Source of the DNA: Eubacterium sp.
GTDB lineage: Bacteria > Bacillota_A > Clostridia > Peptostreptococcales > Anaerovoracaceae
Reading direction: 5' to 3'
Assembly (NCBI GenBank): GCA_017425345.1
Contig: JAFOML010000061.1
Coordinates: forward strand, 1-13,352
Length of the DNA: 13,352 bases
Each line of letters starts with the position of its first letter. Within the stretch, counting starts at the first letter, position 1. Under the pieces are notes generated by a model that was not told where the DNA came from, did not search any database, and saw nothing but the letters and a program-made list of their open reading frames with translations. Position numbers and translations under genes: made by a program. Of this stretch, positions 1 through 8,161 are shown piece by piece.

Positions 1-1338
1 CGGCACGATGTAGCGCCAGCAGAAATCGACGAAGCCCTTGGTGCGGTAGTTTGAACTGCGTTTGATCTCATCGTCCAGATAGCCGCGGCTGAACCAGCCG
101 AGCATGATCGCCATGATCAGGCCGCCGAGCGGCATCAGAACACCTTCGCCTCCCATGTCAAATACATCGAGCCAGCTGCCGAGTCCGAACGGCTTCCACA
201 TCGCTTCGTTCCCGCCGAGCATATCAAAGCAGACGAGCGAAGCGCCGATCAGAGTCGTGATCGTGATCAGGATGGTGACGAGGGAGCGGCTGGAGCCTTT
301 GCCCCTGCTGATGCGCGCGTCCATGACTGCGGAGATTCCACCTTCCATCATACCGATGGAGGAAGAGAATGCCGCGACGAATACCAGCGCATAGAACAGG
401 AAGCCGAAGAACGGACCGAAGGAATCCATCGATTCAAATACTGTCTGCAGGGAGACGAACAGGAGTCCCGGGCCGCCGCTCGGTTCCAGACCCTCGGAGA
501 AGACTGCCGGGAATACGGCGAGTCCTGCCAGCAGAGCGGCGCAGGTGTCGAGAATCGGGATGATAACAGCATTTTTTTCGAGATTCGCATCCTTACTCAT
601 ATAGGAACCGTACGCGATGAGCGCGCCGGATGCCAGCGACAGCGAGAAGAAAAGCTGGCTGCCGGCCATGGCAAATACCTTGAACCAGCCGGTGCCTGCC
701 AGTACGGAAAAGTCCGGCTTGAACATGAACTTCAGGCCTTCCACCGCGTTAGGCAGTGTGCAGCAGCGGATGACCATGATGATCAGCATGACTGCGAGGA
801 GCGGCATACCGATCGAGCAGACACGCTCGATTCCGCTTTCAATCCCGCGGAAGACAACAAAGGAAGTCAGCGCCAGGAATATCAGCGTATATGTCATCAT
901 CAAAGGAACGTTCGAAACAAAGGAACCAAAGAATTCTGCACTCTCCATGTGGCTTGCGCCCCAGCTCGCGCCGAACATATCCCCGAGATTCGCGAGCATA
1001 TAGTGAATGACGATTCCGCCGAGCACGCAGTAGAAGCATAACAGCAGGAACGGAACGATCGTCTCAAACACGCCGTTAAAAGCGAATGCAGGATGCGCCA
1101 TGCGGTGCGCTTCGACAGCGCCCTTGCCGGTCTTGCGTCCGAGAGCGATTTCACCCAGCATCAGCGGGTAGCCGATCACGAATGCCATGATGATGTAGGC
1201 GATCAGGAAGACCGCGCCTCCATTCGCGCCCATCTTGTATGGGAAGCCCCAGATGTTCCCGAGACCGATCGCAACGCCGACCGCTGCCATAAGAAATCCG
1301 AAATTCGATTGAAAATTACCCTTTTTCTGATTCTCCAT
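1..1338 (-). CDS. NSS-family sodium-dependent transporter (3' end beyond window)
   Basis: This is an integral membrane symporter of the neurotransmitter:sodium symporter (SNF/LeuT) family, expected to import an amino acid or related amine with sodium; the substrate cannot be told. Reading the minus strand gives 446 codons without a stop up to the window edge, so only a short C-terminal piece is missing (family members are usually 440-500 residues). TM1 carries the unwound LeuT-like motif GVAIGLGNIWGFPY (residues 21-34), followed by the NGG motif and the TM2 motif GEIALGR. Later segments include SGGPGLLFVSL and the serine-rich AFSSSIGMMEGG of TM8. The usual Arg of the extracellular gate (WRFP) is Gly31 here. 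I chose ATG at 1338 because GGAGAG lies just upstream of it; an in-frame ATG at 1350 has no ribosome site. It is transcribed divergently from the yitT-like gene. Confidence 0.93.
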   Translation of the reverse strand, partial: MENQKKGNFQSNFGFLMAAVGVAIGLGNIWGFPYKMGANGGAVFLIAYIIMAFVIGYPLMLGEIALGRKTGKGAVEAHRMAHPAFAFNGVFETIVPFLLLCFYCVLGGIVIHYMLANLGDMFGASWGASHMESAEFFGSFVSNVPLMMTYTLIFLALTSFVVFRGIESGIERVCSIGMPLLAVMLIIMVIRCCTLPNAVEGLKFMFKPDFSVLAGTGWFKVFAMAGSQLFFSLSLASGALIAYGSYMSKDANLEKNAVIIPILDTCAALLAGLAVFPAVFSEGLEPSGGPGLLFVSLQTVFESMDSFGPFFGFLFYALVFVAAFSSSIGMMEGGISAVMDARISRGKGSSRSLVTILITITTLIGASLVCFDMLGGNEAMWKPFGLGSWLDVFDMGGEGVLMPLGGLIMAIMLGWFSRGYLDDEIKRSSNYRTKGFVDFCWRYIVP

Positions 1339-1362
1339 CTTTCTCTCCATTCAACAAAATGT

Positions 1363-1378
1363 TACATATATTTATGTA
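1363..1378. promoter_or_regulatory. Palindrome at the transporter transcription start (possible operator)
   Basis: TACATA and TATGTA form a perfect 6-bp inverted repeat around a 4-bp TATT centre. It lies directly downstream of the transporter -10 box, covering about +2 to +18 of the predicted transcript. This is the usual place for a repressor site. The sequence is very AT-rich, so chance is a real alternative, and no regulator gene lies in the window. Confidence 0.35.
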
Positions 1379-1386
1379 CAACGATA

Positions 1387-1415
1387 ATTATACTGATTCC
1401 ATCATTTTATGTCAA
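1387..1415 (-). promoter_or_regulatory. Consensus sigma-A promoter for the NSS transporter
   Basis: On the minus strand a perfect -35 TTGACA (1415-1410) and a perfect -10 TATAAT (1392-1387) are separated by exactly 17 nt. Transcription should begin near 1380, giving a leader of about 40 nt before the ATG at 1338. A fully consensus promoter with no obvious activator requirement suggests strong expression unless a repressor acts, for example at the adjacent palindrome. Confidence 0.88.
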
Positions 1416-1424
1416 TTAATTCTG

Positions 1425-1433
1425 TGGTATAAT
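1425..1433 (+). promoter_or_regulatory. Extended -10 promoter for the yitT-folD-uvrBA run
   Basis: TGGTATAAT is an extended -10 element (TGn plus perfect TATAAT). The -35 position, 17 nt upstream, reads TTTTAT and is weak, which fits extended -10 promoters. Transcription should begin near 1440. The -10 lies only 12 bp from the -35 box of the divergent transporter promoter, so the two may compete for polymerase. The 44-nt leader could form a GGTAG/CTACC hairpin (1455-1459 with 1466-1470) just ahead of the ribosome site GAGGAGGGG. Confidence 0.75.
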
Positions 1434-1483
1434 ACCGTTGATTGTTCGGAAACGGGTAGTATTTCCTACCTGAGGAGGGGAAA

Positions 1484-2383
1484 ATGACGAAAAAGGTCCA
1501 CGCGATCGATGAACCACTTACCGGGACGGAGAAGGTGAAGAGCGAGCTTCTCTGTCTGTTTTGCTGCACGCTTGCATCTGTGATCATGGCGTTTAATCTG
1601 CAGAGCTTTGTCAATACCGGGGAACTCTTCCCGGGAGGATTTGCCGGCCTCACCCTGCTGGTCCTTCGAAGCCTGACCAAATTCGCCGGAATCACACTGC
1701 CGTATTCTGCGATCTATCTTCCGCTGAATGCTGTCCCGATCATCATCGGACTGCGCTTCCTCGGCCGGAAGTTCACGATGTATTCCATCTATGTCACCGT
1801 TCTGACCAGCGTCCTGACAGACCTGTTCCCGCAGATCCCGATCACCTACGATATCCTGCTGATCTGCCTGTTCGGCGGCATTATCAACGGGGCTGCGATC
1901 TCGCTCTGCCTGCTGGTCGGCGCGAGCGGCGGAGGTACCGACTTTATCTCCATCTTCATGTCCGAACGGAAAGGCATCGACACGTACAACTATATTTTTG
2001 CCGCGAACGTCGTGATCCTGGCGGTTGCCGGGCTGCTGTTCGGGTGGGATAAGGCTTTGTACTCCATCGTCTACCAGTTCTGCACGACCCAGGTCATCCA
2101 GAGACTGTTCCGCCGCTACAACAAGACGACCCTGATGATCGTCACCGACCTTCCGGAGGTCGTTTACGATAAGATTCGCACATTAACCAATCATGACGCG
2201 ACGCTGTTCAAGGGAGAGGGACTCTACATGGGACAGACGAAAAACATGCTGTATTCCGTGATCGACAGCGACGAGGTCGGCATGCTGATAAGCGTGATCC
2301 ACGAGGTCGATCCACACGCCTTCATCAACGCGATGAAGACGGAGCAGCTGTCCGGACGTTTTTACAGCAGACCGAAGAGATAG
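1484..2383 (+). CDS. YitT family membrane protein (DUF161 + DUF2179)
   Basis: This is a polytopic membrane protein of the YitT family, a widespread Firmicutes family whose substrate or role is not established. The 299-residue length is typical. About five or six hydrophobic segments lie between residues 22 and 190 (roughly 22-41, 53-71, 75-93, 97-115, 122-145, 172-188). The family's glycine-rich motif, here GASGGGTDFIS, is at residues 147-156. The soluble C-terminal part (about 215-290), with GEGLYMGQTKNMLYSVI, matches the DUF2179 domain of the family. The start is supported by a strong ribosome site AGGAGG ahead of the ATG. It is the first gene of a run and ends only 8 nt before the folD-like start, so they are probably co-transcribed. 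There is no evident functional link to the repair genes downstream. Confidence 0.9.
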   Translation: MTKKVHAIDEPLTGTEKVKSELLCLFCCTLASVIMAFNLQSFVNTGELFPGGFAGLTLLVLRSLTKFAGITLPYSAIYLPLNAVPIIIGLRFLGRKFTMYSIYVTVLTSVLTDLFPQIPITYDILLICLFGGIINGAAISLCLLVGASGGGTDFISIFMSERKGIDTYNYIFAANVVILAVAGLLFGWDKALYSIVYQFCTTQVIQRLFRRYNKTTLMIVTDLPEVVYDKIRTLTNHDATLFKGEGLYMGQTKNMLYSVIDSDEVGMLISVIHEVDPHAFINAMKTEQLSGRFYSRPKR

Positions 2384-2391
2384 GAGGAGCA

Positions 2392-3249
2392 ATGGCAGAA
2401 CTGATCATGAAAGGCGCCCCGGTAGTGGCCGCCATGAAGGAAAAGATGACCGAGCAGGTCGAGGCACTGAAGGCGAAAGGCGTGGAGCCGTGCCTGACCA
2501 TCATCCGCGTCGGCGCAAGGCCTGACGATCTGGCTTACGAGCGCGGCGCGCGGAAGCGTATGGAGAGCGTCGGCATTAAGCTTGCGGTCGCGGAGCTTCC
2601 TGAGGATGTTTCACAAAATCTATTAGAGCAGACCTTCTATAAACTGAATGAAGACCCGAATGTCCACGGCATCATGCTGTTCCGTCCGCTGCCGAAGCAT
2701 CTGAGTGACGAGTTTGCCGTACACGATATCGACCCGAGAAAAGACGTCGACTGCATGGGCATCGTGAACACCGCGCGCGTCTTTACCTGCGATCCGGACT
2801 GTCATGCACCCTGCACTGCGCAGGCGGTCATGGAAATGCTGGACTTTTACGGCGTCGATCTGACCGGCCGCAACGTGACCGTCGTCGGCCGCAGCATGGT
2901 CGTCGGAAAACCGCTCGCGATGATGCTCCAGAAGAAAAACGCAACCGTCACCATGTGCCACACCAGAACCCGCGACCTGGGTGAGGAATGCCGCCGCGCG
3001 AGCGTTGTCTGCGCCGCTGCCGGAAAAGCCGGCATGATCACAGGCGATATGATCGCGGAAGGCGCTTACGTAGCGGATGTCGGCATCAATGTGAATGAAG
3101 AAGGCAAGCTCTGCGGAGACGTGGACTACGAGTCTGTCAGCCCGAAAGCAGGCGCGATCAGCCCGGTACCGGGAGGCGTCGGCGGCATCACATCAGCAGT
3201 ACTCGCCAAGCACGTGATCCGGGCAGCCGAGATGATCACAGGAGAATAA
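2392..3249 (+). CDS. folD: FolD-like methylene-tetrahydrofolate dehydrogenase, cyclohydrolase residues missing
   Basis: The family oxidises 5,10-methylene-THF to methenyl-THF with NAD(P)+ and usually hydrolyses the product to 10-formyl-THF, feeding one-carbon units to purine synthesis. The 285-residue length and the order of motifs fit FolD: folate-site region at residues 41-61, KDVD at 117-120, nucleotide-binding VVGRSMVVGKP at 164-174, and the signature PVPGGVGGIT at 258-267. Two catalytic positions differ. By my alignment to E. coli FolD, Lys54 is replaced by Ala53 (motif YERGARK) and Gln98 by Phe97 (GIMLFRPLP), while Tyr49 and the KDVD aspartates remain. In human and bacterial FolD the Lys is needed for cyclohydrolase activity but less so for dehydrogenase activity, so this may be a dehydrogenase only. 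Similar variants are, from memory, common in clostridia. The ribosome site GGAGG overlaps the end of the yitT-like gene. Confidence 0.88.
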   Translation: MAELIMKGAPVVAAMKEKMTEQVEALKAKGVEPCLTIIRVGARPDDLAYERGARKRMESVGIKLAVAELPEDVSQNLLEQTFYKLNEDPNVHGIMLFRPLPKHLSDEFAVHDIDPRKDVDCMGIVNTARVFTCDPDCHAPCTAQAVMEMLDFYGVDLTGRNVTVVGRSMVVGKPLAMMLQKKNATVTMCHTRTRDLGEECRRASVVCAAAGKAGMITGDMIAEGAYVADVGINVNEEGKLCGDVDYESVSPKAGAISPVPGGVGGITSAVLAKHVIRAAEMITGE

Positions 3250-3255
3250 TACCGC

Positions 3256-5229
3256 ATGGAATTCAAACTGCATGCAGACTATAAACCGATGGGGGATCAG
3301 CCGCAGGCGATCGACCGCCTCGTAGAAGGCTTTCAGAACGGGGAGCGCTACCAGACTTTGCTCGGGGTAACGGGTTCCGGCAAGACCTTTACGATGGCAA
3401 ACGTCATTCAGGAACTGCAGAGACCGACCCTCATCATTTCTCACAACAAGACACTCGCCGCGCAGCTGCACGGCGAGTTTAAGGAGTATTTTCCGGAGAA
3501 CGCGGTTGAGTATTTCGTATCCTATTACGACTACTATCAGCCGGAAGCCTATGTGCCTTCCACGGACACGTACATCGAAAAGGACTCCGATATCAACGAC
3601 GAGATCGATAAGCTCCGCCACAGCGCGACCGCCGCTCTGTTCGAGCGGCGCGATGTCATTATCGTGGCGTCCGTCAGCTGCATCTATGGTCTTGGTAGTC
3701 CGTTTGACTATGAGACGCAGATGCTCTCCATCAGACCGGGCATGGTCAAGTCGCGCCGGGATATCCTGCGCAAGCTCGTAGACATCCAGTACACCCGGAA
3801 CGACATGGTGCTGGAACGCGGCAACTTCCGTGCAAGAGGAGATATCATCGACGTCTTCCCGGCAGGTGAGAACAACGCGGTTCGCATCGAGCTCTTCGGC
3901 GATGAGGTGGAATCCATCAAAGAGATGAATCCGCTCACAGGAGAGATCGTCGCGCTCCGCAATCACGTGGCCATCTATCCGGCGACTCACTACGTCACGA
4001 CGCCGGAGAACATGGAGCGCGCGATGGTGACCATCGACGAGGAGCTTAACGAGAGAATCCAGTGGTTCAAGGACCGCGGCAAGCTTCTCGAGGCGCAGCG
4101 GATCGAACAGAGGACCCGCTACGATATGGAGATGCTCCGCGAGATCGGAACCTGCAAGGGAATCGAGAACTATTCCAGGCATCTGGCCGGCATGCCGCCC
4201 GGATCGCGTCCATATACCCTGATCGACTATTTCCCGAAGGACTTTCTGATCATGATCGACGAGTCCCACGTAATGCTGCCGCAGCTTCGCGCGATGTACG
4301 CGGGCGACCGGTCGCGCAAGCAGGCCCTCGTGGATTACGGATTCCGTCTGCCGTCCGCGCTGGATAACAGGCCGCTGAAGTTCCAGGAGTTTGAGGGGAT
4401 GGTGAATCAGATTTTGTTCGTCAGCGCTACGCCCGCAGCCTACGAGCGGGAGCACGCCGGTGGCATCACCGCCGAGCAGGTCATCCGCCCGACCGGTCTT
4501 CTGGATCCGCCGATCGAAGTGCGGCCGACGGAAGGCCAGATCGACGATCTGATCAGTGAGCTGAACCGGACGATCGAGGCGGGAGGCAAGGCGTTTGTCA
4601 CCACGCTGACCAAGAAGATGGCTGAGAGCATGACGACCTATCTGATGAACGCCGGGATCCGGACGCGCTATCTGCACTCCGATGTGGATACGCTCGAGCG
4701 CCTGGAGATCATCCGCGACCTCAGACTGGGCGAGTTCGATGTGCTGGTCGGCATCAACCTGCTGCGTGAGGGCCTCGACATTCCGGAGGTCAGCCTCGTG
4801 GCGATCCTCGACGCGGATAAGGAAGGGTTCCTGCGTACGGAGACTTCGCTGATCCAGACGGTCGGCCGCGCAGCGAGAAACGTTAACGGACACGTCGTCA
4901 TGTACGGCGATTCGATCAGCCCGGCCATGCGCGCTGCGATCGACGAGACGAACCGCAGACGCAGCATTCAGCAGAAGTATAACGAGGCAAACGGCATCAC
5001 GCCGAAGAGCATAGAAAAATCCGTGAGGTCTATCATCGAGGCCACCAAGGCTATCGAAGATGATTCCTATAAAGGCAGGAAGCCGGAGGAACTCACGGCG
5101 AAAGAAAGAAAAGACTACATCAGGGAGCTGGAGAAAGCGATGCGGCAGGCTGCAGAGGATCTGCAGTTCGAGCGCGCGGCCAAGCTGCGTGACAAGCTGT
5201 TCGAATACCGGGCTTCCGGAAGGTTTTAG
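3256..5229 (+). CDS. uvrB: UvrB, excinuclease ABC subunit B
   Basis: UvrB is the DNA-damage verification helicase of nucleotide excision repair. UvrA loads it on DNA, it opens the duplex around a lesion, and it recruits UvrC for the cuts. The 657-residue protein has Walker A GVTGSGKT at residues 37-44 and the aromatic-rich beta-hairpin region [12 protein letters not shown] around 90-101. The DEAD-type box appears as DESH at 335-338, and helicase motifs including [22 protein letters not shown] and QTVGRAARN follow in the second half. A C-terminal UVR coiled-coil domain (about 620-652, [22 protein letters not shown]) is the UvrA/UvrC contact. The start is 6 nt after the folD-like stop, with AGGAG inside the end of that gene. 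uvrA follows after 3 nt, the usual Firmicutes arrangement. All motifs look intact. Confidence 0.98.
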   Translation: MEFKLHADYKPMGDQPQAIDRLVEGFQNGERYQTLLGVTGSGKTFTMANVIQELQRPTLIISHNKTLAAQLHGEFKEYFPENAVEYFVSYYDYYQPEAYVPSTDTYIEKDSDINDEIDKLRHSATAALFERRDVIIVASVSCIYGLGSPFDYETQMLSIRPGMVKSRRDILRKLVDIQYTRNDMVLERGNFRARGDIIDVFPAGENNAVRIELFGDEVESIKEMNPLTGEIVALRNHVAIYPATHYVTTPENMERAMVTIDEELNERIQWFKDRGKLLEAQRIEQRTRYDMEMLREIGTCKGIENYSRHLAGMPPGSRPYTLIDYFPKDFLIMIDESHVMLPQLRAMYAGDRSRKQALVDYGFRLPSALDNRPLKFQEFEGMVNQILFVSATPAAYEREHAGGITAEQVIRPTGLLDPPIEVRPTEGQIDDLISELNRTIEAGGKAFVTTLTKKMAESMTTYLMNAGIRTRYLHSDVDTLERLEIIRDLRLGEFDVLVGINLLREGLDIPEVSLVAILDADKEGFLRTETSLIQTVGRAARNVNGHVVMYGDSISPAMRAAIDETNRRRSIQQKYNEANGITPKSIEKSVRSIIEATKAIEDDSYKGRKPEELTAKERKDYIRELEKAMRQAAEDLQFERAAKLRDKLFEYRASGRF

Positions 5230-5232
5230 AAT

Positions 5233-8064
5233 ATGGCAAACGAAATCATCATTAACGGCGCAAACGAAAACAATCTGAAACACCTGAGCGTGCGGATTCC
5301 CAAGGACAAGATGGTCGTGCTGACCGGTCTTTCTGGATCCGGCAAGTCTTCGCTTGCGTTCGACACGATCTATGCGGAAGGGCAGCGACGTTATGTGGAG
5401 AGCCTGTCTTCCTACGCCAGGCAGTTCCTCGGGCAGATGGATAAGCCGGATGTGGAGTCGATCGAAGGCCTTTCACCCGCGATCTCCATCGACCAGAAGA
5501 CGACGAGCAAAAACCCGCGTTCCACCGTCGGCACCGTAACGGAGATCCACGATTATCTGCGTCTTCTTTACGCGCGCATCGGCAAACCGCACTGCCCGGT
5601 CTGCGGACGGCCCATTTCCAGCCAGAGCGTGGACCAGATGGTAGACATCATCATGAGCTACCCGGAGAGTACGAGACTCATGGTCATGGCGCCGGTCGTG
5701 CGCCAGCGCAAGGGCGAACACGTGAAGATCCTGGACCGCATCCACCGGGACGGCTACACGCGCGTTCGGGTCGACGGGCAGATCCTCCTCCTGGATGAGG
5801 ACGAGATCAAGCTGGATAAGAAATTCAAGCACACGATCGAGATCGTCGTCGACCGCATCGTGATCCGGGAAGGGCAGGAGAGCCGTATCTCGGAGGCGGT
5901 AGAGCTCGCGATGCGGGAAGGCGAAGGCCTGGTCACGGTGTCGTTCCAGCATGGCGACTTTCAGAAGGAGCAGGTTTTCTCGACTAAGCTCGCCTGTCCG
6001 GAACACGGCGTCAGCATTGAGGAGCTGGAGCCGAGAATGTTCTCGTTCAACAGCCCGTTCGGCGCATGTCCGACCTGCAGCGGGCTCGGCTTTACCGAGA
6101 AGCTCGACCCGGAAGCGATCATCGACTACGATTTGAGCCCGCTTCGCGGTGCCTTCAAGGCGATCTACGGATCGATGGAATTCTCAAGCTATTACCGCGG
6201 CCTGATCGAGATCCTCGCGCGCGAACACGGCGTGGATCTGACGCTGCCGTTTAAAGATCTGCCGGAGAAGTTCCGAAAAGAGGCGCTTTACGGAACCGGA
6301 AACCGGCATCTGAAATACGATTACACCAGCCGCGAAGGAAAGGTCTACCACAGAGATCATCCCTTCGAAGGACTGCTCACCAATGTGGAACGGCGCTACC
6401 GGGAGACCGGCTCAGAGTGGTTTAAGGACCGCGTGAGCAAGTATATGGTGACCAGACAGTGCCCGGACTGCATGGGGAAACGTCTGAAGCCGGAGGTTCT
6501 GGCGGTGACCGTCGCGGACAAAAACCTTGCCGAAGTCTCCGACCTCTCCATCCGGGACGCCATGAAGTTCGTCGACCAGATGGAGCTTTCCGAGAAAGAT
6601 CAGATCATTGGAAAGCAGATTCGCAAGGAGATCCACGAGAGACTGAACTTCCTCGTGAATGTGGGGCTTGATTATCTGACGTTGTCGAGGGCGGCAGGGA
6701 CTTTGTCCGGAGGAGAGGCGCAGCGCATACGCCTTGCGACCCAGATCGGCTCCGGACTGACCGGCGTCCTCTACATCCTGGACGAGCCCAGCATCGGCCT
6801 CCACCAGAAGGATAACGGACAGCTTCTGAGCGCCCTGCGGCGGCTGACGGAGCTCGGCAACACGCTGATCGTCGTGGAGCACGATGAGGAGACCATGTAC
6901 GCGGCAGACCACATCATCGATATCGGACCGGGCGCCGGCATCTACGGCGGTGAGCTTGTGGCGCAGGGATCCGTGGAGGATATCAAGGCGGCGAAGGACT
7001 CCATCACCGGACAGTATCTGTCCGGTGCGCGTCAGATCGCCATACCGCTCGTGCGGAGACCGGGAAACGGAAATGCGATCACGATTCGGGGAGCGGCAGA
7101 GAATAACCTGCGTCACATCGATGTGGAGATCCCGCTCGGGAAGTTCGTCTGCGTGACGGGCGTGTCCGGCAGCGGAAAGAGCAGCTTGATCAACGAGATC
7201 CTCTGCAAGGGAGCGTCCCGCATCATCAACCGCTCGCATGAAGAGGCAGGGCAGTTTGACGAGATCCTGGGGCTTGAAAATATTGACAAAGTCATCAACA
7301 TCGACCAATCCCCGATCGGCCGTACCCCGCGCTCCAACCCGGCGACCTATACCGGCATGTTCACGCATATCCGGGATCTGTTCGCAAGTCTGCCGGAAGC
7401 GAAGATGCGCGGATTCCAGAAAGGGCGCTTCAGCTTTAACGTCAAGGGCGGCCGCTGCGAAGCCTGCAAGGGCGACGGCATCATCAAGATCGAAATGCAC
7501 TTCCTTCCGGATGTTTACGTGCCATGCGAGGTCTGCAAGGGCAGACGCTACAACCGCGAGACCCTGGAAGTGAAATACAAGGGAAAGAACATCTATGAGG
7601 TTCTGGATATGAGTGTCGCGGAAGGACTGGAGTTTTTCCGGAATATCCCATCGGTCAAACGGCAGCTGGATACGCTCAATGAAGTGGGCCTCGATTATAT
7701 CAAGCTGGGACAGCCCTCCACGCAGCTTTCCGGCGGAGAAGCGCAGCGTGTCAAGCTGGCGACAGAGCTTTCGCGCCGCAGCACGGGTAAGACGCTCTAC
7801 ATTCTGGACGAGCCGACGACCGGTCTGCACTTCGCGGACGTGGATAAACTCCTCGCGGTACTCGACAAGCTCGTGGACGCAGGAAATACCGTCGTCGTGA
7901 TCGAGCACAATCTGGACGTGATCAAACGCGCGGACCATATTATCGACATGGGTCCGGACGGCGGAGACCGCGGCGGAAGTGTGGTGACGAGCGGCACGCC
8001 GGAAGAAGTGGCGGAATGCGAAGAATCTTATACCGGACAGTTCTTGAAGAAACTGCTCGGATGA
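5233..8064 (+). CDS. uvrA: UvrA, excinuclease ABC subunit A
   Basis: UvrA is the dimeric ABC-type ATPase that first recognises bulky DNA lesions and hands them to UvrB. The 943-residue length is normal. It has two nucleotide-binding units: Walker [10 protein letters not shown] at residues 32-40 and GVSGSGKSS from 643, and two signature/Walker B pairs, [14 protein letters not shown] with [12 protein letters not shown], and [14 protein letters not shown] with [12 protein letters not shown]. The C-terminal zinc module has Cys742, Cys745, Cys765 and Cys768 in the usual CX2C-X19-CX2C spacing. The first zinc module is Cys255, His258, Cys279, Cys282, where E. coli has four Cys; His can also bind zinc. 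The start lies 3 nt after uvrB, with GGAAGG inside the uvrB end serving as ribosome site. No terminator was found after it; the next promoter overlaps its final codons. Confidence 0.98.
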   Translation: MANEIIINGANENNLKHLSVRIPKDKMVVLTGLSGSGKSSLAFDTIYAEGQRRYVESLSSYARQFLGQMDKPDVESIEGLSPAISIDQKTTSKNPRSTVGTVTEIHDYLRLLYARIGKPHCPVCGRPISSQSVDQMVDIIMSYPESTRLMVMAPVVRQRKGEHVKILDRIHRDGYTRVRVDGQILLLDEDEIKLDKKFKHTIEIVVDRIVIREGQESRISEAVELAMREGEGLVTVSFQHGDFQKEQVFSTKLACPEHGVSIEELEPRMFSFNSPFGACPTCSGLGFTEKLDPEAIIDYDLSPLRGAFKAIYGSMEFSSYYRGLIEILAREHGVDLTLPFKDLPEKFRKEALYGTGNRHLKYDYTSREGKVYHRDHPFEGLLTNVERRYRETGSEWFKDRVSKYMVTRQCPDCMGKRLKPEVLAVTVADKNLAEVSDLSIRDAMKFVDQMELSEKDQIIGKQIRKEIHERLNFLVNVGLDYLTLSRAAGTLSGGEAQRIRLATQIGSGLTGVLYILDEPSIGLHQKDNGQLLSALRRLTELGNTLIVVEHDEETMYAADHIIDIGPGAGIYGGELVAQGSVEDIKAAKDSITGQYLSGARQIAIPLVRRPGNGNAITIRGAAENNLRHIDVEIPLGKFVCVTGVSGSGKSSLINEILCKGASRIINRSHEEAGQFDEILGLENIDKVINIDQSPIGRTPRSNPATYTGMFTHIRDLFASLPEAKMRGFQKGRFSFNVKGGRCEACKGDGIIKIEMHFLPDVYVPCEVCKGRRYNRETLEVKYKGKNIYEVLDMSVAEGLEFFRNIPSVKRQLDTLNEVGLDYIKLGQPSTQLSGGEAQRVKLATELSRRSTGKTLYILDEPTTGLHFADVDKLLAVLDKLVDAGNTVVVIEHNLDVIKRADHIIDMGPDGGDRGGSVVTSGTPEEVAECEESYTGQFLKKLLG

Positions 8065-8072
8065 AGTATAAT
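8044..8072 (+). promoter_or_regulatory. Promoter for nicotinate phosphoribosyltransferase
   Basis: A -35 TTGAAG (8044-8049) and a perfect -10 TATAAT (8067-8072) are separated by 17 nt. The -35 box lies within the last codons of uvrA and the -10 just after its stop. Transcription should begin near 8079, leaving an untranslated leader of about 83 nt. Confidence 0.8.
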
Positions 8073-8079
8073 AGTAGCC

Positions 8080-8154
8080 GAATGGTCAGAAGACGCCATT
8101 CACACAGGCGCGAAAGCGTCTGCGAACTCTTATTAACTACCGGTGTGTAAGGAG
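8080..8154 (+). promoter_or_regulatory. Structured 5' leader of the pncB gene (possible cis-regulator)
   Basis: The leader holds several complementary segments. GAATGG (8080-8085) pairs with CCATTC (8096-8101) as a 6-bp hairpin. Its loop contains AGACG (8091-8095), which pairs with CGTCT (8117-8121), so an H-type pseudoknot is possible. CGC-GAAA-GCG (8109-8118) is a small GNRA-capped hairpin that competes for part of that helix. CACAC (8101-8105) can pair with GTGTG (8143-8147), immediately before the ribosome site AAGGAG (8149-8154). I cannot match this to a known riboswitch class, and folding energies were not computed. Confidence 0.35.
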
Positions 8155-8161
8155 AAAAACA

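Noticed and set aside
3193..5283. Very long open frame on the minus strand opposite uvrB
   Set aside because: It mirrors uvrB codons in a GC-rich genome. The plus-strand protein is unmistakably UvrB, and the reverse product has low-complexity His/Asp/Arg/Val-rich sequence with no motif.
6412..7938. Long open minus-strand frame opposite uvrA
   Set aside because: It is a shadow of uvrA codon bias; no ribosome site or recognisable domain, and the plus-strand frame has all the UvrA motifs.
8080..8154. Assignment of the pncB leader to a known NAD riboswitch class
   Set aside because: I could not match it to the NAD-I or NAD-II consensus from memory, so only generic structure is reported.
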